Part shown: piece by piece, positions 8,339-17,181 of the stretch
How the letters are laid out: each line of letters starts with the position of its first letter
Position numbering within the stretch: position 1 is the stretch's first letter
Source of the DNA: Solibacillus isronensis
Lineage (GTDB): Bacteria > Bacillota > Bacilli > Bacillales_A > Planococcaceae
DNA: 64,000 bases
Reading direction: 5' to 3'
Assembly (NCBI RefSeq): GCF_900168685.1
Contig: NZ_FVZN01000013.1
Span: 310,001-374,000, forward strand
Made by a program: the position numbers and the translations under genes
The notes under the pieces: generated by a model
Seen by the model: only the letters and a program-made list of their open reading frames with translations
What the model was told of the DNA's origin: nothing
Databases searched by the model: none

Positions 8339-8376
8339 AAAACAGCCTAACCCCACATCCGGAATCAGGCTGTTTC
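8339..8376 (-). terminator. Terminator after mmsA
   Basis: AAACAGCCT pairs with AGGCTGTTT; the minus-strand read is followed by TTTTTTT. It closes the aminotransferase-mmsA transcript. Confidence 0.85.
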
Positions 8377-8386
8377 TTCATGTATT

Positions 8387-9904
8387 TTAGTTATTGCTAG
8401 GGAAAGCGAACGTCGATGCTGTCGTTTCTGTTGTGTCTGGCCAGCGTTCCGATACCGTTTTCGTTTTCGTAAAGAATCGGGCCTGATCCGGACCAAACAT
8501 ATGCCCTTCACCAAAGCGCGAACCTTTAAAGCCGGCAAAGTTATGATAGCCGACAGGGATTGGAATCGGCACATTGACGCCGACCATGCCTACATCAATC
8601 TCCGTTGTAAACTTGCGCGCTGCCGCACCATCATTCGTGAAGATCGTAACCCCGTTCGCCAAGTCCTGACCGTTAATGAAATCAATGGCCTCCGAAAGCG
8701 AGTTTACACGCACAACATTACGAGCCGGACCGAAAACTTCCTCATCGAAAATTTCCATCTCCTTCGTAATATTGTCCAGTAATGTCGGACCGACGAAGAA
8801 GCCTTCCGAGTTTTTCACGATATCCAGTTCACGGCCGTCCACTACAACTGTCGCACCTTGACGTTCAGCTAAATCGATTGCTTTCAAAATATTCTCTTTC
8901 GATTCTTTTGAAATAACCGGACCAAAATCCGTGCCCTCTTCTTTATAGCTGCCCACTTTTAAGTTGCTGATTTTCTCTTTCAAAATAGCAACAAGTCGGT
9001 CAGCCGTCTCTTCACCAACCGGCATAATTGTAGAGATCGCCATGCAACGTTGGGAAGCCGCACCATATGCTGCACCGATAAACGCGTTCGCCACTTGCTC
9101 TAAATCCGCATCCGGCATAACGACCATATTGTTTTTACCGCCGCCTAGAGCAGTTACGCGCTTACCGTATTTTGAACCCGTTTCATAAATATATTTCGCA
9201 ACAGGTGTTGAGCCGACAAATGAAATTGCCTGAACAGTCGGGTTTTCCAGCAGTTCATTTACCGCATCTTTACTGCCGTTTACTACTGTCCAGATCCCGT
9301 CCGGCAATCCAGCTTTTTTCCATAGCTCACTGACAAACAGCGAAGTCATCGGCACCTTTTCGGATGCTTTTAAAATAACCGCATTCCCGACAGCGACCGC
9401 CATCGATGTTTGCGCTAACGGTACCATGATCGGGAAGTTAAATGGCGAGATCGCCGCAACAACACCTAAAGGATACTTCGCAGAGTAGGCATTAATTTGA
9501 CCACCTACATTTACCGAATATTCCCCTTTTACAAGATGAGGCGCACCGATTGCCAAGTCAACCGATTCCAGTGCACGTGTCACTTCACCGCGCGCATCCT
9601 CCAACGTTTTTCCGCTCTCCGTACAAATAATATCCAACAGCTGATCCATATTTTCTGTCAGTAAAAATCGGAAACGCATCAACACTTCTGCACGCTTCGC
9701 AACAGATAAATCGCGCCATGCCGGGAAAGCCGCTTTTGCTGCTGCAATAGCTTCACGTGTTTCTTCAGCTGTCGCAATCGGAACTTCGGCAATTACTTCG
9801 CCTGTCGTCGGGTTATAAACTTTCGAATAGTTGCTGCTCTTCCCTTCGACCAATTCCCCATTGATAAAATGTGTTAATTTTTTTACCGAAACTGCTTCTG
9901 TCAT
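8387..9904 (-). CDS. mmsA: CoA-acylating (methyl)malonate-semialdehyde dehydrogenase
   Basis: A 505-residue aldehyde dehydrogenase. The catalytic Cys287 lies in GAASQRCMAIS, and the usual general-base glutamate motif is replaced by ALGGGKN, a hallmark of the CoA-dependent MMSDH subgroup. In this context it would convert malonate semialdehyde from beta-alanine transamination to acetyl-CoA and CO2 with NAD+. The start follows AAAGGGGG. It begins 15 bases after the aminotransferase gene, so the two are co-transcribed. The same family also serves valine and inositol degradation, but no such genes are nearby. Confidence 0.92.
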   Translation of the reverse strand: MTEAVSVKKLTHFINGELVEGKSSNYSKVYNPTTGEVIAEVPIATAEETREAIAAAKAAFPAWRDLSVAKRAEVLMRFRFLLTENMDQLLDIICTESGKTLEDARGEVTRALESVDLAIGAPHLVKGEYSVNVGGQINAYSAKYPLGVVAAISPFNFPIMVPLAQTSMAVAVGNAVILKASEKVPMTSLFVSELWKKAGLPDGIWTVVNGSKDAVNELLENPTVQAISFVGSTPVAKYIYETGSKYGKRVTALGGGKNNMVVMPDADLEQVANAFIGAAYGAASQRCMAISTIMPVGEETADRLVAILKEKISNLKVGSYKEEGTDFGPVISKESKENILKAIDLAERQGATVVVDGRELDIVKNSEGFFVGPTLLDNITKEMEIFDEEVFGPARNVVRVNSLSEAIDFINGQDLANGVTIFTNDGAAARKFTTEIDVGMVGVNVPIPIPVGYHNFAGFKGSRFGEGHMFGPDQARFFTKTKTVSERWPDTTETTASTFAFPSNN

Positions 9905-9919
9905 TATGAAGATCCCCCT

Positions 9920-11275
9920 TTATTTAATACTGTTCACTGCTTCAATCACTGTATTGGCAATCAGATCTTTTTCCTCCAATGAAATTGAAAGCGGTGGTGA
10001 CAGCGTTAATATATTATTGAAGTTCGCTACCGTTACACCGTTTTTCCCGATAATGACGCCCTTTTTCTTACAGTAGGCAATCACTGCATTGACGCGCTCA
10101 ACATCAAGCGGTGTTTTCGTTTCCTTGTTTTCAACAAGCTCAATACCGATCAATAATCCTTTTCCGCGAATATCGCCTACAAAAGGATGATCCTCTAAAT
10201 TTTCTTTCAATGTGCGCTTAAGCGATTCTCCGAGTACTACGGATTGCTCAAATAAATTTTCGCGCTCCATAATTTCAATGTTTTTCAGTGCCACCGCACA
10301 TGCGACCGGTGAACCGCCAAATGTATTAATATGACGGAAAAATTCATATTCCCCATTCGCGACAAACTGCTCGTAAATTTCACGGCGGATTGCAGTTGCT
10401 GATAATGGCATGTAGGCACTTGTTAACCCTTTAGCCATCGTCACAATATCCGGCTTAATGCCATAGTTTTGGAATCCGAACGCTGTACCTGTACGTCCGA
10501 AACCGCAGATTACTTCGTCAACAATTAACAGCGCACCATGTTTCTCGCACACTTCCTTTACGCCTTTCAAGTAATCTTCATTCGGCACAATGACACCGCC
10601 ACCTGTAATGATCGGCTCCATAATAACCGCGGCAATCGTTTCGGACATTTCCCAAGTCATCACCTGGTCAATGTTTTTCACACTTGGCAATGTCGTAGCA
10701 TCGCCGTTTACCGTTTCTTCAGGGTTCCGGTATTGGTCAGGTGGTGCTACATGTAAAAAGCCGGGTGCAAGCGGCTCGTATTTATATTTGCGCTGCGCTT
10801 GGCCTGTTGCTGCCAACGCGCCCATTGAACTTCCATGATAAGCACGGTAGCGGGAGATGATTTTATAGCGGTTTGTATCACCTTTTTGCTGATGATATTG
10901 TCTTGCCACTTTAAACGCCACTTCATTTGCTTCCGATCCGCTGTTCGAATAGAAGACGACATATTCGTCACCAAGCAACTCACTGATTTTCTCGCTCAGT
11001 AAAATCGCTGGTGTGTGCCCATTCGTTAGCGGTGTATATGAGTTTTTAAGCATTTGCTCGTAAGCTGTGTCGGCAATCTCCTTACGACCATAACCAATAT
11101 TTGTACACCAAAGCCCTGCCATTGCATCTAAATATTTATTGCCATCGATGTCTGTCAGCCAAGCCCCTTCTGCTCGTTCTACGATAAATGTTGCTTCCGG
11201 GTTATAAGGCTTCATCGAGTGCCATACATGTTTTTCGTCATTTGCTTTCCAGTTATACTCTACATATTGGCTCAT
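9920..11275 (-). CDS. Class III omega-aminotransferase (probable beta-alanine transaminase)
   Basis: A 451-residue PLP enzyme of the aspartate aminotransferase superfamily, fold type I. The pyridoxal-binding Lys282 lies in TMAKGLTS, the cofactor-contacting DEVICGFGRTG lies at about 253-263, and NSGSEANE binds phosphate. The start follows TAGGAGGG. It is located directly upstream of mmsA and in the same cluster as the reductive pyrimidine genes. Therefore beta-alanine (and beta-aminoisobutyrate) with pyruvate or 2-oxoglutarate is the best inferred substrate pair. Class III enzymes are promiscuous, so gamma-aminobutyrate or putrescine activity is possible. Confidence 0.88.
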   Translation of the reverse strand: MSQYVEYNWKANDEKHVWHSMKPYNPEATFIVERAEGAWLTDIDGNKYLDAMAGLWCTNIGYGRKEIADTAYEQMLKNSYTPLTNGHTPAILLSEKISELLGDEYVVFYSNSGSEANEVAFKVARQYHQQKGDTNRYKIISRYRAYHGSSMGALAATGQAQRKYKYEPLAPGFLHVAPPDQYRNPEETVNGDATTLPSVKNIDQVMTWEMSETIAAVIMEPIITGGGVIVPNEDYLKGVKEVCEKHGALLIVDEVICGFGRTGTAFGFQNYGIKPDIVTMAKGLTSAYMPLSATAIRREIYEQFVANGEYEFFRHINTFGGSPVACAVALKNIEIMERENLFEQSVVLGESLKRTLKENLEDHPFVGDIRGKGLLIGIELVENKETKTPLDVERVNAVIAYCKKKGVIIGKNGVTVANFNNILTLSPPLSISLEEKDLIANTVIEAVNSIK

Positions 11276-11409
11276 GCATTTCCCTCCTACATTCCTAAAC
11301 TCTATTTCTATTTTCGCTTATTGGAAGATTAAGGGCATTATACATAGTGTAAAATGGATGTTTGCCTCGATTTCACATTAAGGCCAAAGAGCTTACTAGA
11401 CCACGCCTC

Positions 11410-12948
11410 CTAAACCTTCACACCCTCATAATAATTATGCTTCGTCATGAGCAGCATGATTTCCAGGCAGAGACGGTTTTCGTATTTCATAAAATCATTG
11501 CCGATGATCTGCTCCACTTTTTCCAGGCGGTGATAAAGAGTTTGGCGGACGATGAACAGTTTTTCGGCGGTTTCCTTTTTTAATCCGTTACACTGAAAAT
11601 ACACATCAAGCGTTTGGATCAGATTCGCGTTATGCTTGCTGTCATACTGACTAAGCATTTCAATTTTTTCCTTCGCTGCCTGCATAAGACTGCTGTTGTT
11701 TTGCAGAACTTTCACCATATGGTACAGCACCAGTTCATCGTAGAAATATGAATGCTCCATATGTTTCATCCGGATCTGCAACGTTTCCTGTGCTGTTTGA
11801 TAGCTTTCTTTTAATTCATTGTAATGCGAAACATATTTCCCAACAGCAATAAGCATGTCCTGTTTATTTTGCTGGATCATCTCATTCATCACGCGGTTCA
11901 TCCGCTCTTTATACGTAGCCCCTTGCGCCAGATCGTTAACAATGAAAATCAAATATTGGGACTGCTCGACAATAAATGTGTAAAACCCTTCCTTCTGCAA
12001 TGCCTGACGAAGATTGATTTTGTAATTCGTTAAATCTTTTTTCGCATTTTTCCTTCTCAGCTGATGAATCATAACCATCCAGCCGTTATGCTTCAGCTTC
12101 TGGTCAATCTCTTCGATGAAATAAAGCAATTCATCATCGCTGTTTTCACCTTCAAGCCACTTCTCGAAAAACTTCCGGTTCTCGCTTTCCAATTTTTCTT
12201 CAATATATAAATCTCTTAAAATAAACTGCGACAGTGTAACAACTGTGCGGTCCAAAATAAGCAAATCCAACTCCGTCATTTCTCTTTTTTCGGAATAGAT
12301 ATAGACCGTGCCGTACAATTGATCAAATAAATTTACTTCAATCTTTGCTTTATGTTTACTACCTAAACGATCAATATACTTTTTGCAATTTTCAATCTTT
12401 TTATCCGGGATTGCGAGACTTGTTCCTTTTTTCACATCAAAATAAATATCCACATTTAAATACTTTTGCATATACTGCAAAATCTTTACTTTGTCATTCA
12501 CCTTCAGAACATAGTTGTTAATCTTCTGGGAGTAATCTTCGAGCTGCCTTAAAATATCGTATTGCTGATGAATGATCGCTGTATGCAAATCTTGCGTAAT
12601 ACCGACAAACGGGACAATCTCCTGAAATACAATAAGCGGAAAATCCAGTTCATCTGCCAGACTGATCACACTTTCCGGAACCGTTTGAATGTACATTCCC
12701 AACTCAATACATAGCCCGGCTACATGTAATTCGCTCAGCTGCTTTACAAAATTTAAAAAACCTTGTTCATTATCCTTTAAAATGACGCCCGTTGTCAGAA
12801 TGAGCTCATTTCCTCTTATAAGCTGCTTCACATCGGTTACTTCCAATATATGAATCCATTTGATCGCACGGTTTAAGCCGGTTTGACCTGCGACGACCTT
12901 TGCTGATTCAAAGTATTTTCGATTTAGAACTTCTTTTACGGTTAACAT
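11410..12948 (-). CDS. PucR-family transcriptional regulator
   Basis: A 512-residue regulator. The start is taken at 12948 after AGGGGG, 12 codons inside the longest frame. Residues of about 1-125 match the PucR N-terminal ligand-sensing domain, the centre is a GGDEF-like linker region, and the C-terminal 70 residues form the PucR helix-turn-helix (GLKKETAEKLFIVRQTLYHR). In B. subtilis PucR activates purine catabolism. Here its position between the pyrimidine degradation units and divergent from the amidohydrolase gene suggests control of this locus. The effector is unknown. Confidence 0.9.
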   Translation of the reverse strand: MLTVKEVLNRKYFESAKVVAGQTGLNRAIKWIHILEVTDVKQLIRGNELILTTGVILKDNEQGFLNFVKQLSELHVAGLCIELGMYIQTVPESVISLADELDFPLIVFQEIVPFVGITQDLHTAIIHQQYDILRQLEDYSQKINNYVLKVNDKVKILQYMQKYLNVDIYFDVKKGTSLAIPDKKIENCKKYIDRLGSKHKAKIEVNLFDQLYGTVYIYSEKREMTELDLLILDRTVVTLSQFILRDLYIEEKLESENRKFFEKWLEGENSDDELLYFIEEIDQKLKHNGWMVMIHQLRRKNAKKDLTNYKINLRQALQKEGFYTFIVEQSQYLIFIVNDLAQGATYKERMNRVMNEMIQQNKQDMLIAVGKYVSHYNELKESYQTAQETLQIRMKHMEHSYFYDELVLYHMVKVLQNNSSLMQAAKEKIEMLSQYDSKHNANLIQTLDVYFQCNGLKKETAEKLFIVRQTLYHRLEKVEQIIGNDFMKYENRLCLEIMLLMTKHNYYEGVKV

Positions 12949-13072
12949 AAGCAGCCCCCTATCATTAACAATTCGTCCATACAATTATTGTAACATTTTA
13001 CATTAAGTATATATTAATTTGTTATATGCTAGTGCTAATGTTTATATATTATTGAATTTAAGGGGGACATTT

Positions 13073-14320
13073 ATGTTAAAAACAAATCGCGAACGACTTC
13101 AAAACACGATTGATTTATTCAGCCAATTTGGGGCAACAGAAAATAATGGTGTCACACGTTTAAGCCTATCTCCCGAAGATATTCTCGCGCGTAACAAGTT
13201 CAAGGAAATTTGCGAACAGCTTGGTATGATCGTAACGGTTGATGATATGGGCACTATGTATGCAACACTTCCTTCCAACTCCGATAATTTACCGATTGTC
13301 ATCGGCTCACACTTGGATTCAGTCATTAAAGGCGGACGCTTCGATGGAGTGCTTGGTGTTTTAACTGCACTGGAAGCCGTCCAAACGATTATTGATGAAA
13401 AACTCGAACTGGATCATCCTATTACTATCGTAAACTTCACAAATGAAGAAGGTGCACGTTTTGAACCGTCATTAATGGCTTCAGGTGTTCTTTCAGGAAA
13501 ATTCGAAAAGGAAAAGATGCTCGCTTCAACTGACCCTAAAGGGGTAACATTTGAACAAGCCCTGAAAGAAAGCGGCTATGAAGGCGATGTCGCAAACCGT
13601 CTGACAGAGGCCCATGCGTATTTGGAGCTTCATATTGAACAAGGTCCCGTGCTGGAACATTATAAAAAAGAAATCGGTGTCGTGGAAGGCGTTCTTGGCA
13701 TGGTATGCTATGACATCACATTAACCGGCGAATCGAACCATGCGGGAACTACCCCTATTTCCATGCGTAAAGACAGTATGTTTGCCGCGATGCAAATCAT
13801 TTCAATTCTGCAAAATAAATTAAAACAGCTTCCTGAAGATCTTGTTTATACGATCGGGCGCATCAATGCCTACCCGAATATTCATACAGTTATCCCTAGT
13901 CAAGTAACATTCTCGTTGGAATCCCGCCATCAAGACCCGGCAGTTATTCAGCAAGTGGAGCAGATTATTTTCGACCTTCCGAAAGAAATCGAAAATTGCG
14001 AGCTAAGCTATGAAAAACTATGGAGCCGGGATACAGTGTATTTTGCACCGGAAGTTGTCCATGCTGTAGCGGCAAGTACAGATGAACTGGGCTATTCACG
14101 CCATCATATGTTCAGCGGTGCCGGCCACGATGCTCAATTTATCGCAGGCTACATTCCTTCTACGATGATTTTCGTTCCAAGTGCGAAAGGCTATAGTCAC
14201 CGCGAAGATGAATATACATCTTACGAAGAATGTTCAAAAGGTGCGGATGTCCTTGTTAATGCAGTATTGAAAGTAGCCGAATCTTCGGTTTCACCCGTAA
14301 AGTCTGCTAGTGTAAAGTAA
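13073..14320 (+). CDS. M20-family N-carbamoyl-beta-alanine amidohydrolase (beta-ureidopropionase type)
   Basis: A 415-residue zinc amidohydrolase of the allantoate/N-carbamoyl-amino-acid hydrolase group. The start is placed at the ATG after AAGGGGGAC; the frame extends 18 codons further upstream without such a site. Metal-ligand motifs in order are GSHLDSV, DGVLGVL, NEEGARF, HIEQGPVLE and GAGHDAQF. In this cluster it would cleave N-carbamoyl-beta-alanine to beta-alanine, CO2 and ammonia, completing the route between dihydropyrimidinase and the aminotransferase. Allantoate amidohydrolase is the main alternative, but no allantoinase or ureidoglycolate gene is nearby. Confidence 0.88.
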   Translation: MLKTNRERLQNTIDLFSQFGATENNGVTRLSLSPEDILARNKFKEICEQLGMIVTVDDMGTMYATLPSNSDNLPIVIGSHLDSVIKGGRFDGVLGVLTALEAVQTIIDEKLELDHPITIVNFTNEEGARFEPSLMASGVLSGKFEKEKMLASTDPKGVTFEQALKESGYEGDVANRLTEAHAYLELHIEQGPVLEHYKKEIGVVEGVLGMVCYDITLTGESNHAGTTPISMRKDSMFAAMQIISILQNKLKQLPEDLVYTIGRINAYPNIHTVIPSQVTFSLESRHQDPAVIQQVEQIIFDLPKEIENCELSYEKLWSRDTVYFAPEVVHAVAASTDELGYSRHHMFSGAGHDAQFIAGYIPSTMIFVPSAKGYSHREDEYTSYEECSKGADVLVNAVLKVAESSVSPVKSASVK

Positions 14321-14405
14321 AGGTTTTTATGATGAAATCAATAGAATTGCCCTCCTCTTTTTATTAGGTGAACATACTATATGGTACCTACTATAAGGAG
14401 GTGGG

Positions 14406-14669
14406 ATGATGAGACGTCCTGCAATGGGGTTCTGCTTTCCTGGCTACCGTTACTGCGGACCGGGATGCAGCGGACCTGGTGCACCAACGAATGCAGTAGA
14501 TAATTGCTGCCTGAACCATGATGCTTGTTATGCATACGGATACGATAAAAGATATTGTGACGCGATCTTTCAGCAATGTTTAAATCAATACAAAAACCCC
14601 TCAACAAAAATGGGGAGGGACGCAAATTTATTTTCCAGAGCGATTCGGTTAAAGAATTTTCTAATATAA
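14406..14669 (+). CDS. Small phospholipase-A2-like protein
   Basis: An 87-residue cysteine-rich product following a very strong AAGGAGGTG site. Two adjacent ATG codons (14406, 14409) could serve as start. Residues 32-42 contain VDNCCLNHDACY, which matches the CCxxHDxCY active-site helix of secreted phospholipases A2, with the His-Asp pair present. Glycine-rich CGPGCSGPG precedes it at the place of a calcium loop. No signal peptide is visible, so export is unclear. It is monocistronic and ends in a bidirectional terminator. Activity is inferred from the motif only. Confidence 0.78.
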   Translation: MMRRPAMGFCFPGYRYCGPGCSGPGAPTNAVDNCCLNHDACYAYGYDKRYCDAIFQQCLNQYKNPSTKMGRDANLFSRAIRLKNFLI

Positions 14670-14672
14670 ACT

Positions 14673-14724
14673 AAAAACACAGGCATGAATTCCTTTACCA
14701 TAAAGGGTTCATGCCTGTGTTTTC
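14673..14724. terminator. Bidirectional terminator between the PLA2-like gene and the ABC binding-protein gene
   Basis: AAAACACAGGCATGAA pairs with TTCATGCCTGTGTTTT, flanked by A- and T-runs; the neighbouring genes converge. Confidence 0.9.
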
Positions 14725-14727
14725 TTA

Positions 14728-15522
14728 TTAATCGATCTTCTGACCTGTAATTTCTTCTAATTTACCGTTTTCTTTAATTTTTGCTAGACCTTCGTTTAAA
14801 CGGTTCAGTAACTCTGTGTTACCCTTTTTCACCATAAAGCCGTAATACTCTTTTTCGAACTCATCTGATTCAATTGCTTTTAATCCTGAATCTGGATTGT
14901 TCTTTAAGTATTCGATTACAACGGCATTATCGCCAAACGCTGCAACTGTTGCACCATTGATTACTTCCTGGAAAGCAACTGGCTGGTTTTCATAAGCTAA
15001 AATTTTTGAACTTGATTTTCCTTGCAGGTTTTGTGCAGCAATATGGCCTGTCGTATTAATTTGAACAGAGATTTTTTGATCTTTTAACTCATCCAATGTT
15101 TCAATAGTTGAATCTTCCTTCACAACGATCATTAATGACGCTTCATAATATGGATCTGTAAAGTCATACGTTTCTTTACGCTCATCTGTAATGGTGATGC
15201 CTGATGCACCTAAGTCCAGTTCACCATTCGTAATTTGTTGGAATACCGGCTCCCAACCTACATTTCGGAATTCGATTTCCGAACCAATTTCTTCACCGAT
15301 TGCTTTCATAATATCAACATCGATACCGACAATTTCACCTTTATCGTTCATCGATTCAAATGGGGCAAATGTTGCTTCTGTTCCGACTAGCAGCTTTTTA
15401 CCGCCACCTTCTCCAGATGTTGCACTTCCTGATGTTCCATCGTCTGCTGTACCGCATGCGGCTAAAATGATTGTTAATGTCATTAGCAGCATCGTTATTA
15501 AAAACTTCTTTGTTTTGAACAT
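14728..15522 (-). CDS. Polar amino-acid ABC transporter substrate-binding lipoprotein (copy 2)
   Basis: A 264-residue type 2 periplasmic-binding-protein fold. The start at 15522 follows GAGGGGG; the frame extends 12 codons upstream. The lipoprotein signal has an LAAC lipobox near residue 20, then a low-complexity Ser/Gly linker. The typical motifs EATFAPFE and ITDERKETYDFTDPYYEA match glutamine/polar amino-acid binders. It is a close paralog of the binding protein at 17182-17961 and lies downstream of the same transporter, 204 bases after the ATPase gene, with a hairpin in the gap. Ligand unknown; cystine, glutamine or arginine types are all possible. Confidence 0.9.
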   Translation of the reverse strand: MFKTKKFLITMLLMTLTIILAACGTADDGTSGSATSGEGGGKKLLVGTEATFAPFESMNDKGEIVGIDVDIMKAIGEEIGSEIEFRNVGWEPVFQQITNGELDLGASGITITDERKETYDFTDPYYEASLMIVVKEDSTIETLDELKDQKISVQINTTGHIAAQNLQGKSSSKILAYENQPVAFQEVINGATVAAFGDNAVVIEYLKNNPDSGLKAIESDEFEKEYYGFMVKKGNTELLNRLNEGLAKIKENGKLEEITGQKID

Positions 15523-15604
15523 TATAAAACCCCCTCTATTTTTGTTAAGATTATACATTTTTTAGTAAAACCACACAATATGCAATTCTAAATCTTCTGA
15601 TAGT

Positions 15605-15650
15605 TTGATTTATAAAGATTCCTCAAGGAGTCGCCTCCCCTGAATTCCAA
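15605..15650. repeat. Dispersed palindromic repeat, fragment
   Basis: It begins TTGATT and contains GGAGTCGCCTCCCCT followed by ATTCCAA. The core is shared with the copy at 33958-34017. It looks like a degraded, internally deleted member of the family whose longest copy is at 19683-19856. Confidence 0.6.
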
Positions 15651-15679
15651 CCATTTGCGTGCTCTCTACTAAATATAAA

Positions 15680-15718
15680 AAACTACCTTCTACTACTCAT
15701 CATAATAGAAGATAGTTT
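15680..15718 (-). terminator. Terminator after the ABC ATPase gene
   Basis: AACTACCTTCTA pairs imperfectly with TAGAAGATAGTT; the minus-strand read is followed by a T-rich run. It may allow partial readthrough to the second binding-protein gene. Confidence 0.65.
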
Positions 15719-15726
15719 CCATTCTC

Positions 15727-16449
15727 TTATAGAACTTTTCCTAAAAAGGCTTTTGTACGTTCGTTTTGCGGGTTGCCGAATACTTCATCCGGGTGGCCTT
15801 GCTCTACGATGTAGCCGCCATCCATAAACAGTACACGGTCGCCTACTTCACGTGCGAAGCCCATTTCATGTGTTACGACAACCATTGTCATACCTTCTTT
15901 TGCAAGGTTTTTCATTACTTCCAGAACCTCTTTAACCATTTCCGGGTCAAGGGCTGACGTTGGCTCGTCAAACAGCATCACTTTCGGCTTCATTGCCAAC
16001 GCGCGGGCAATCGCTACACGCTGCTGCTGACCGCCTGATAGCTGCTGCGGATAGTTATATGCCTTTTCACGCAAACCGACCTTATCCAATAGCTCCAGTG
16101 CCAGTTTTTCGGCATCGGCTTTGTTCAGTTGGCGAATTTGCATTGGAGCCATCGTAATATTATCGATGACCGACATATGCGGGAATAGGTTGAACTGCTG
16201 GAACACCATTCCCACTTCTGTACGGATTTCGTTAATATTTGTTTTCGGATCATTAATTTTAGTACCTTCAATATAGATTGCACCATCCGTTACTTCTTCC
16301 AGCAAATTCATGCAGCGAAGAAACGTTGATTTCCCAGAACCAGATGGCCCGATGACACAAACTACCTCTTTTTCATGTACTTCATAATCGATCCCTTTTA
16401 ACACTTCGAGCTTGCCAAAATGCTTGTGTAAGTTTTCTACTTTAATCAT
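15727..16449 (-). CDS. Polar amino-acid ABC transporter ATP-binding protein
   Basis: A 240-residue GlnQ/HisP-type ATPase. Walker A GPSGSGKS is near residue 34, signature LSGGQQQR near 135, Walker B VMLFDEP near 155, and the switch histidine is in VVTHEMGF. The start codon abuts the permease stop, so translation is coupled. Together with the permease and one or two lipoproteins it forms a complete PAAT-family importer for a polar amino acid. Confidence 0.93.
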   Translation of the reverse strand: MIKVENLHKHFGKLEVLKGIDYEVHEKEVVCVIGPSGSGKSTFLRCMNLLEEVTDGAIYIEGTKINDPKTNINEIRTEVGMVFQQFNLFPHMSVIDNITMAPMQIRQLNKADAEKLALELLDKVGLREKAYNYPQQLSGGQQQRVAIARALAMKPKVMLFDEPTSALDPEMVKEVLEVMKNLAKEGMTMVVVTHEMGFAREVGDRVLFMDGGYIVEQGHPDEVFGNPQNERTKAFLGKVL

Positions 16450-17151
16450 TTATGCGCGCTCCTTTTTCTTACGTGGGTTGTAATTAATATCAACTCGTTT
16501 TTCGATAAATGCAATGAGCTTCGTTACAGCATACGTCAATACAAGGTACAGGAACGCCGCGAATAAATACGGCTCCCAGAAACGCTGATACGTTCCGGCT
16601 ACTACTTTACTTACGTATAAAATTTCGGCTCCGGCGATTACCGTTACAAGTGAAGAATCTTTTAACAGTGCGATAAATTCATTTCCTAAAGGTGGGATCA
16701 TGCGACGGAACGCCTGCGGTAAAATAACTTTGCGCATCGCCTGGCTATGCGTTAACCCTAATGACCTTGCAGCTTCCATTTGCCCTTTGTCGATCGACTG
16801 GATCCCTGCACGGAAAATTTCTGCATTGTAAGCGGCGCTGTTTAAAATCAGGCCGACAATACCCGATACCCACCAACCTTGTGAAGTTCCAAAAATAGTT
16901 GGAATAACAGCTAAGTGAATTAATAATAATTGTACGAGCATTGGCGTACCACGGAATACGTCGACATAAATTTTAGCCGGCCAGTATATCCATTTTTTTG
17001 TTGAAACTTGGCCTAATCCTAAAACTAGACCGAATATGATACCACCAATATAACCACATGCTGTTAAAACAATAGTCGCCCAAAGTCCTTTTGCATATAG
17101 TTCACGGTAGTTCCAGATTATATCCCAACGGAAAAAATCTAAAAAATCCAT
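16450..17151 (-). CDS. Polar amino-acid ABC transporter permease
   Basis: A 233-residue HisM/GlnP-type membrane subunit with about five transmembrane segments and the EAA loop region (GQMEAARSLGLTHSQAMRKV), which contacts the ATPase. A single permease gene implies a homodimer. It lies 30 bases after the first binding-protein gene and directly before the ATPase. Confidence 0.93.
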   Translation of the reverse strand: MDFLDFFRWDIIWNYRELYAKGLWATIVLTACGYIGGIIFGLVLGLGQVSTKKWIYWPAKIYVDVFRGTPMLVQLLLIHLAVIPTIFGTSQGWWVSGIVGLILNSAAYNAEIFRAGIQSIDKGQMEAARSLGLTHSQAMRKVILPQAFRRMIPPLGNEFIALLKDSSLVTVIAGAEILYVSKVVAGTYQRFWEPYLFAAFLYLVLTYAVTKLIAFIEKRVDINYNPRKKKERA

Positions 17152-17181
17152 CTGAAACCCTCCAATAAATTAAAATGTAGC

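Noticed and set aside
12949-13072. PucR-binding sites in the divergent regulator/amidohydrolase region
   Set aside because: No TTGG-containing match to the recalled PucR consensus was found in this 124-base spacer.
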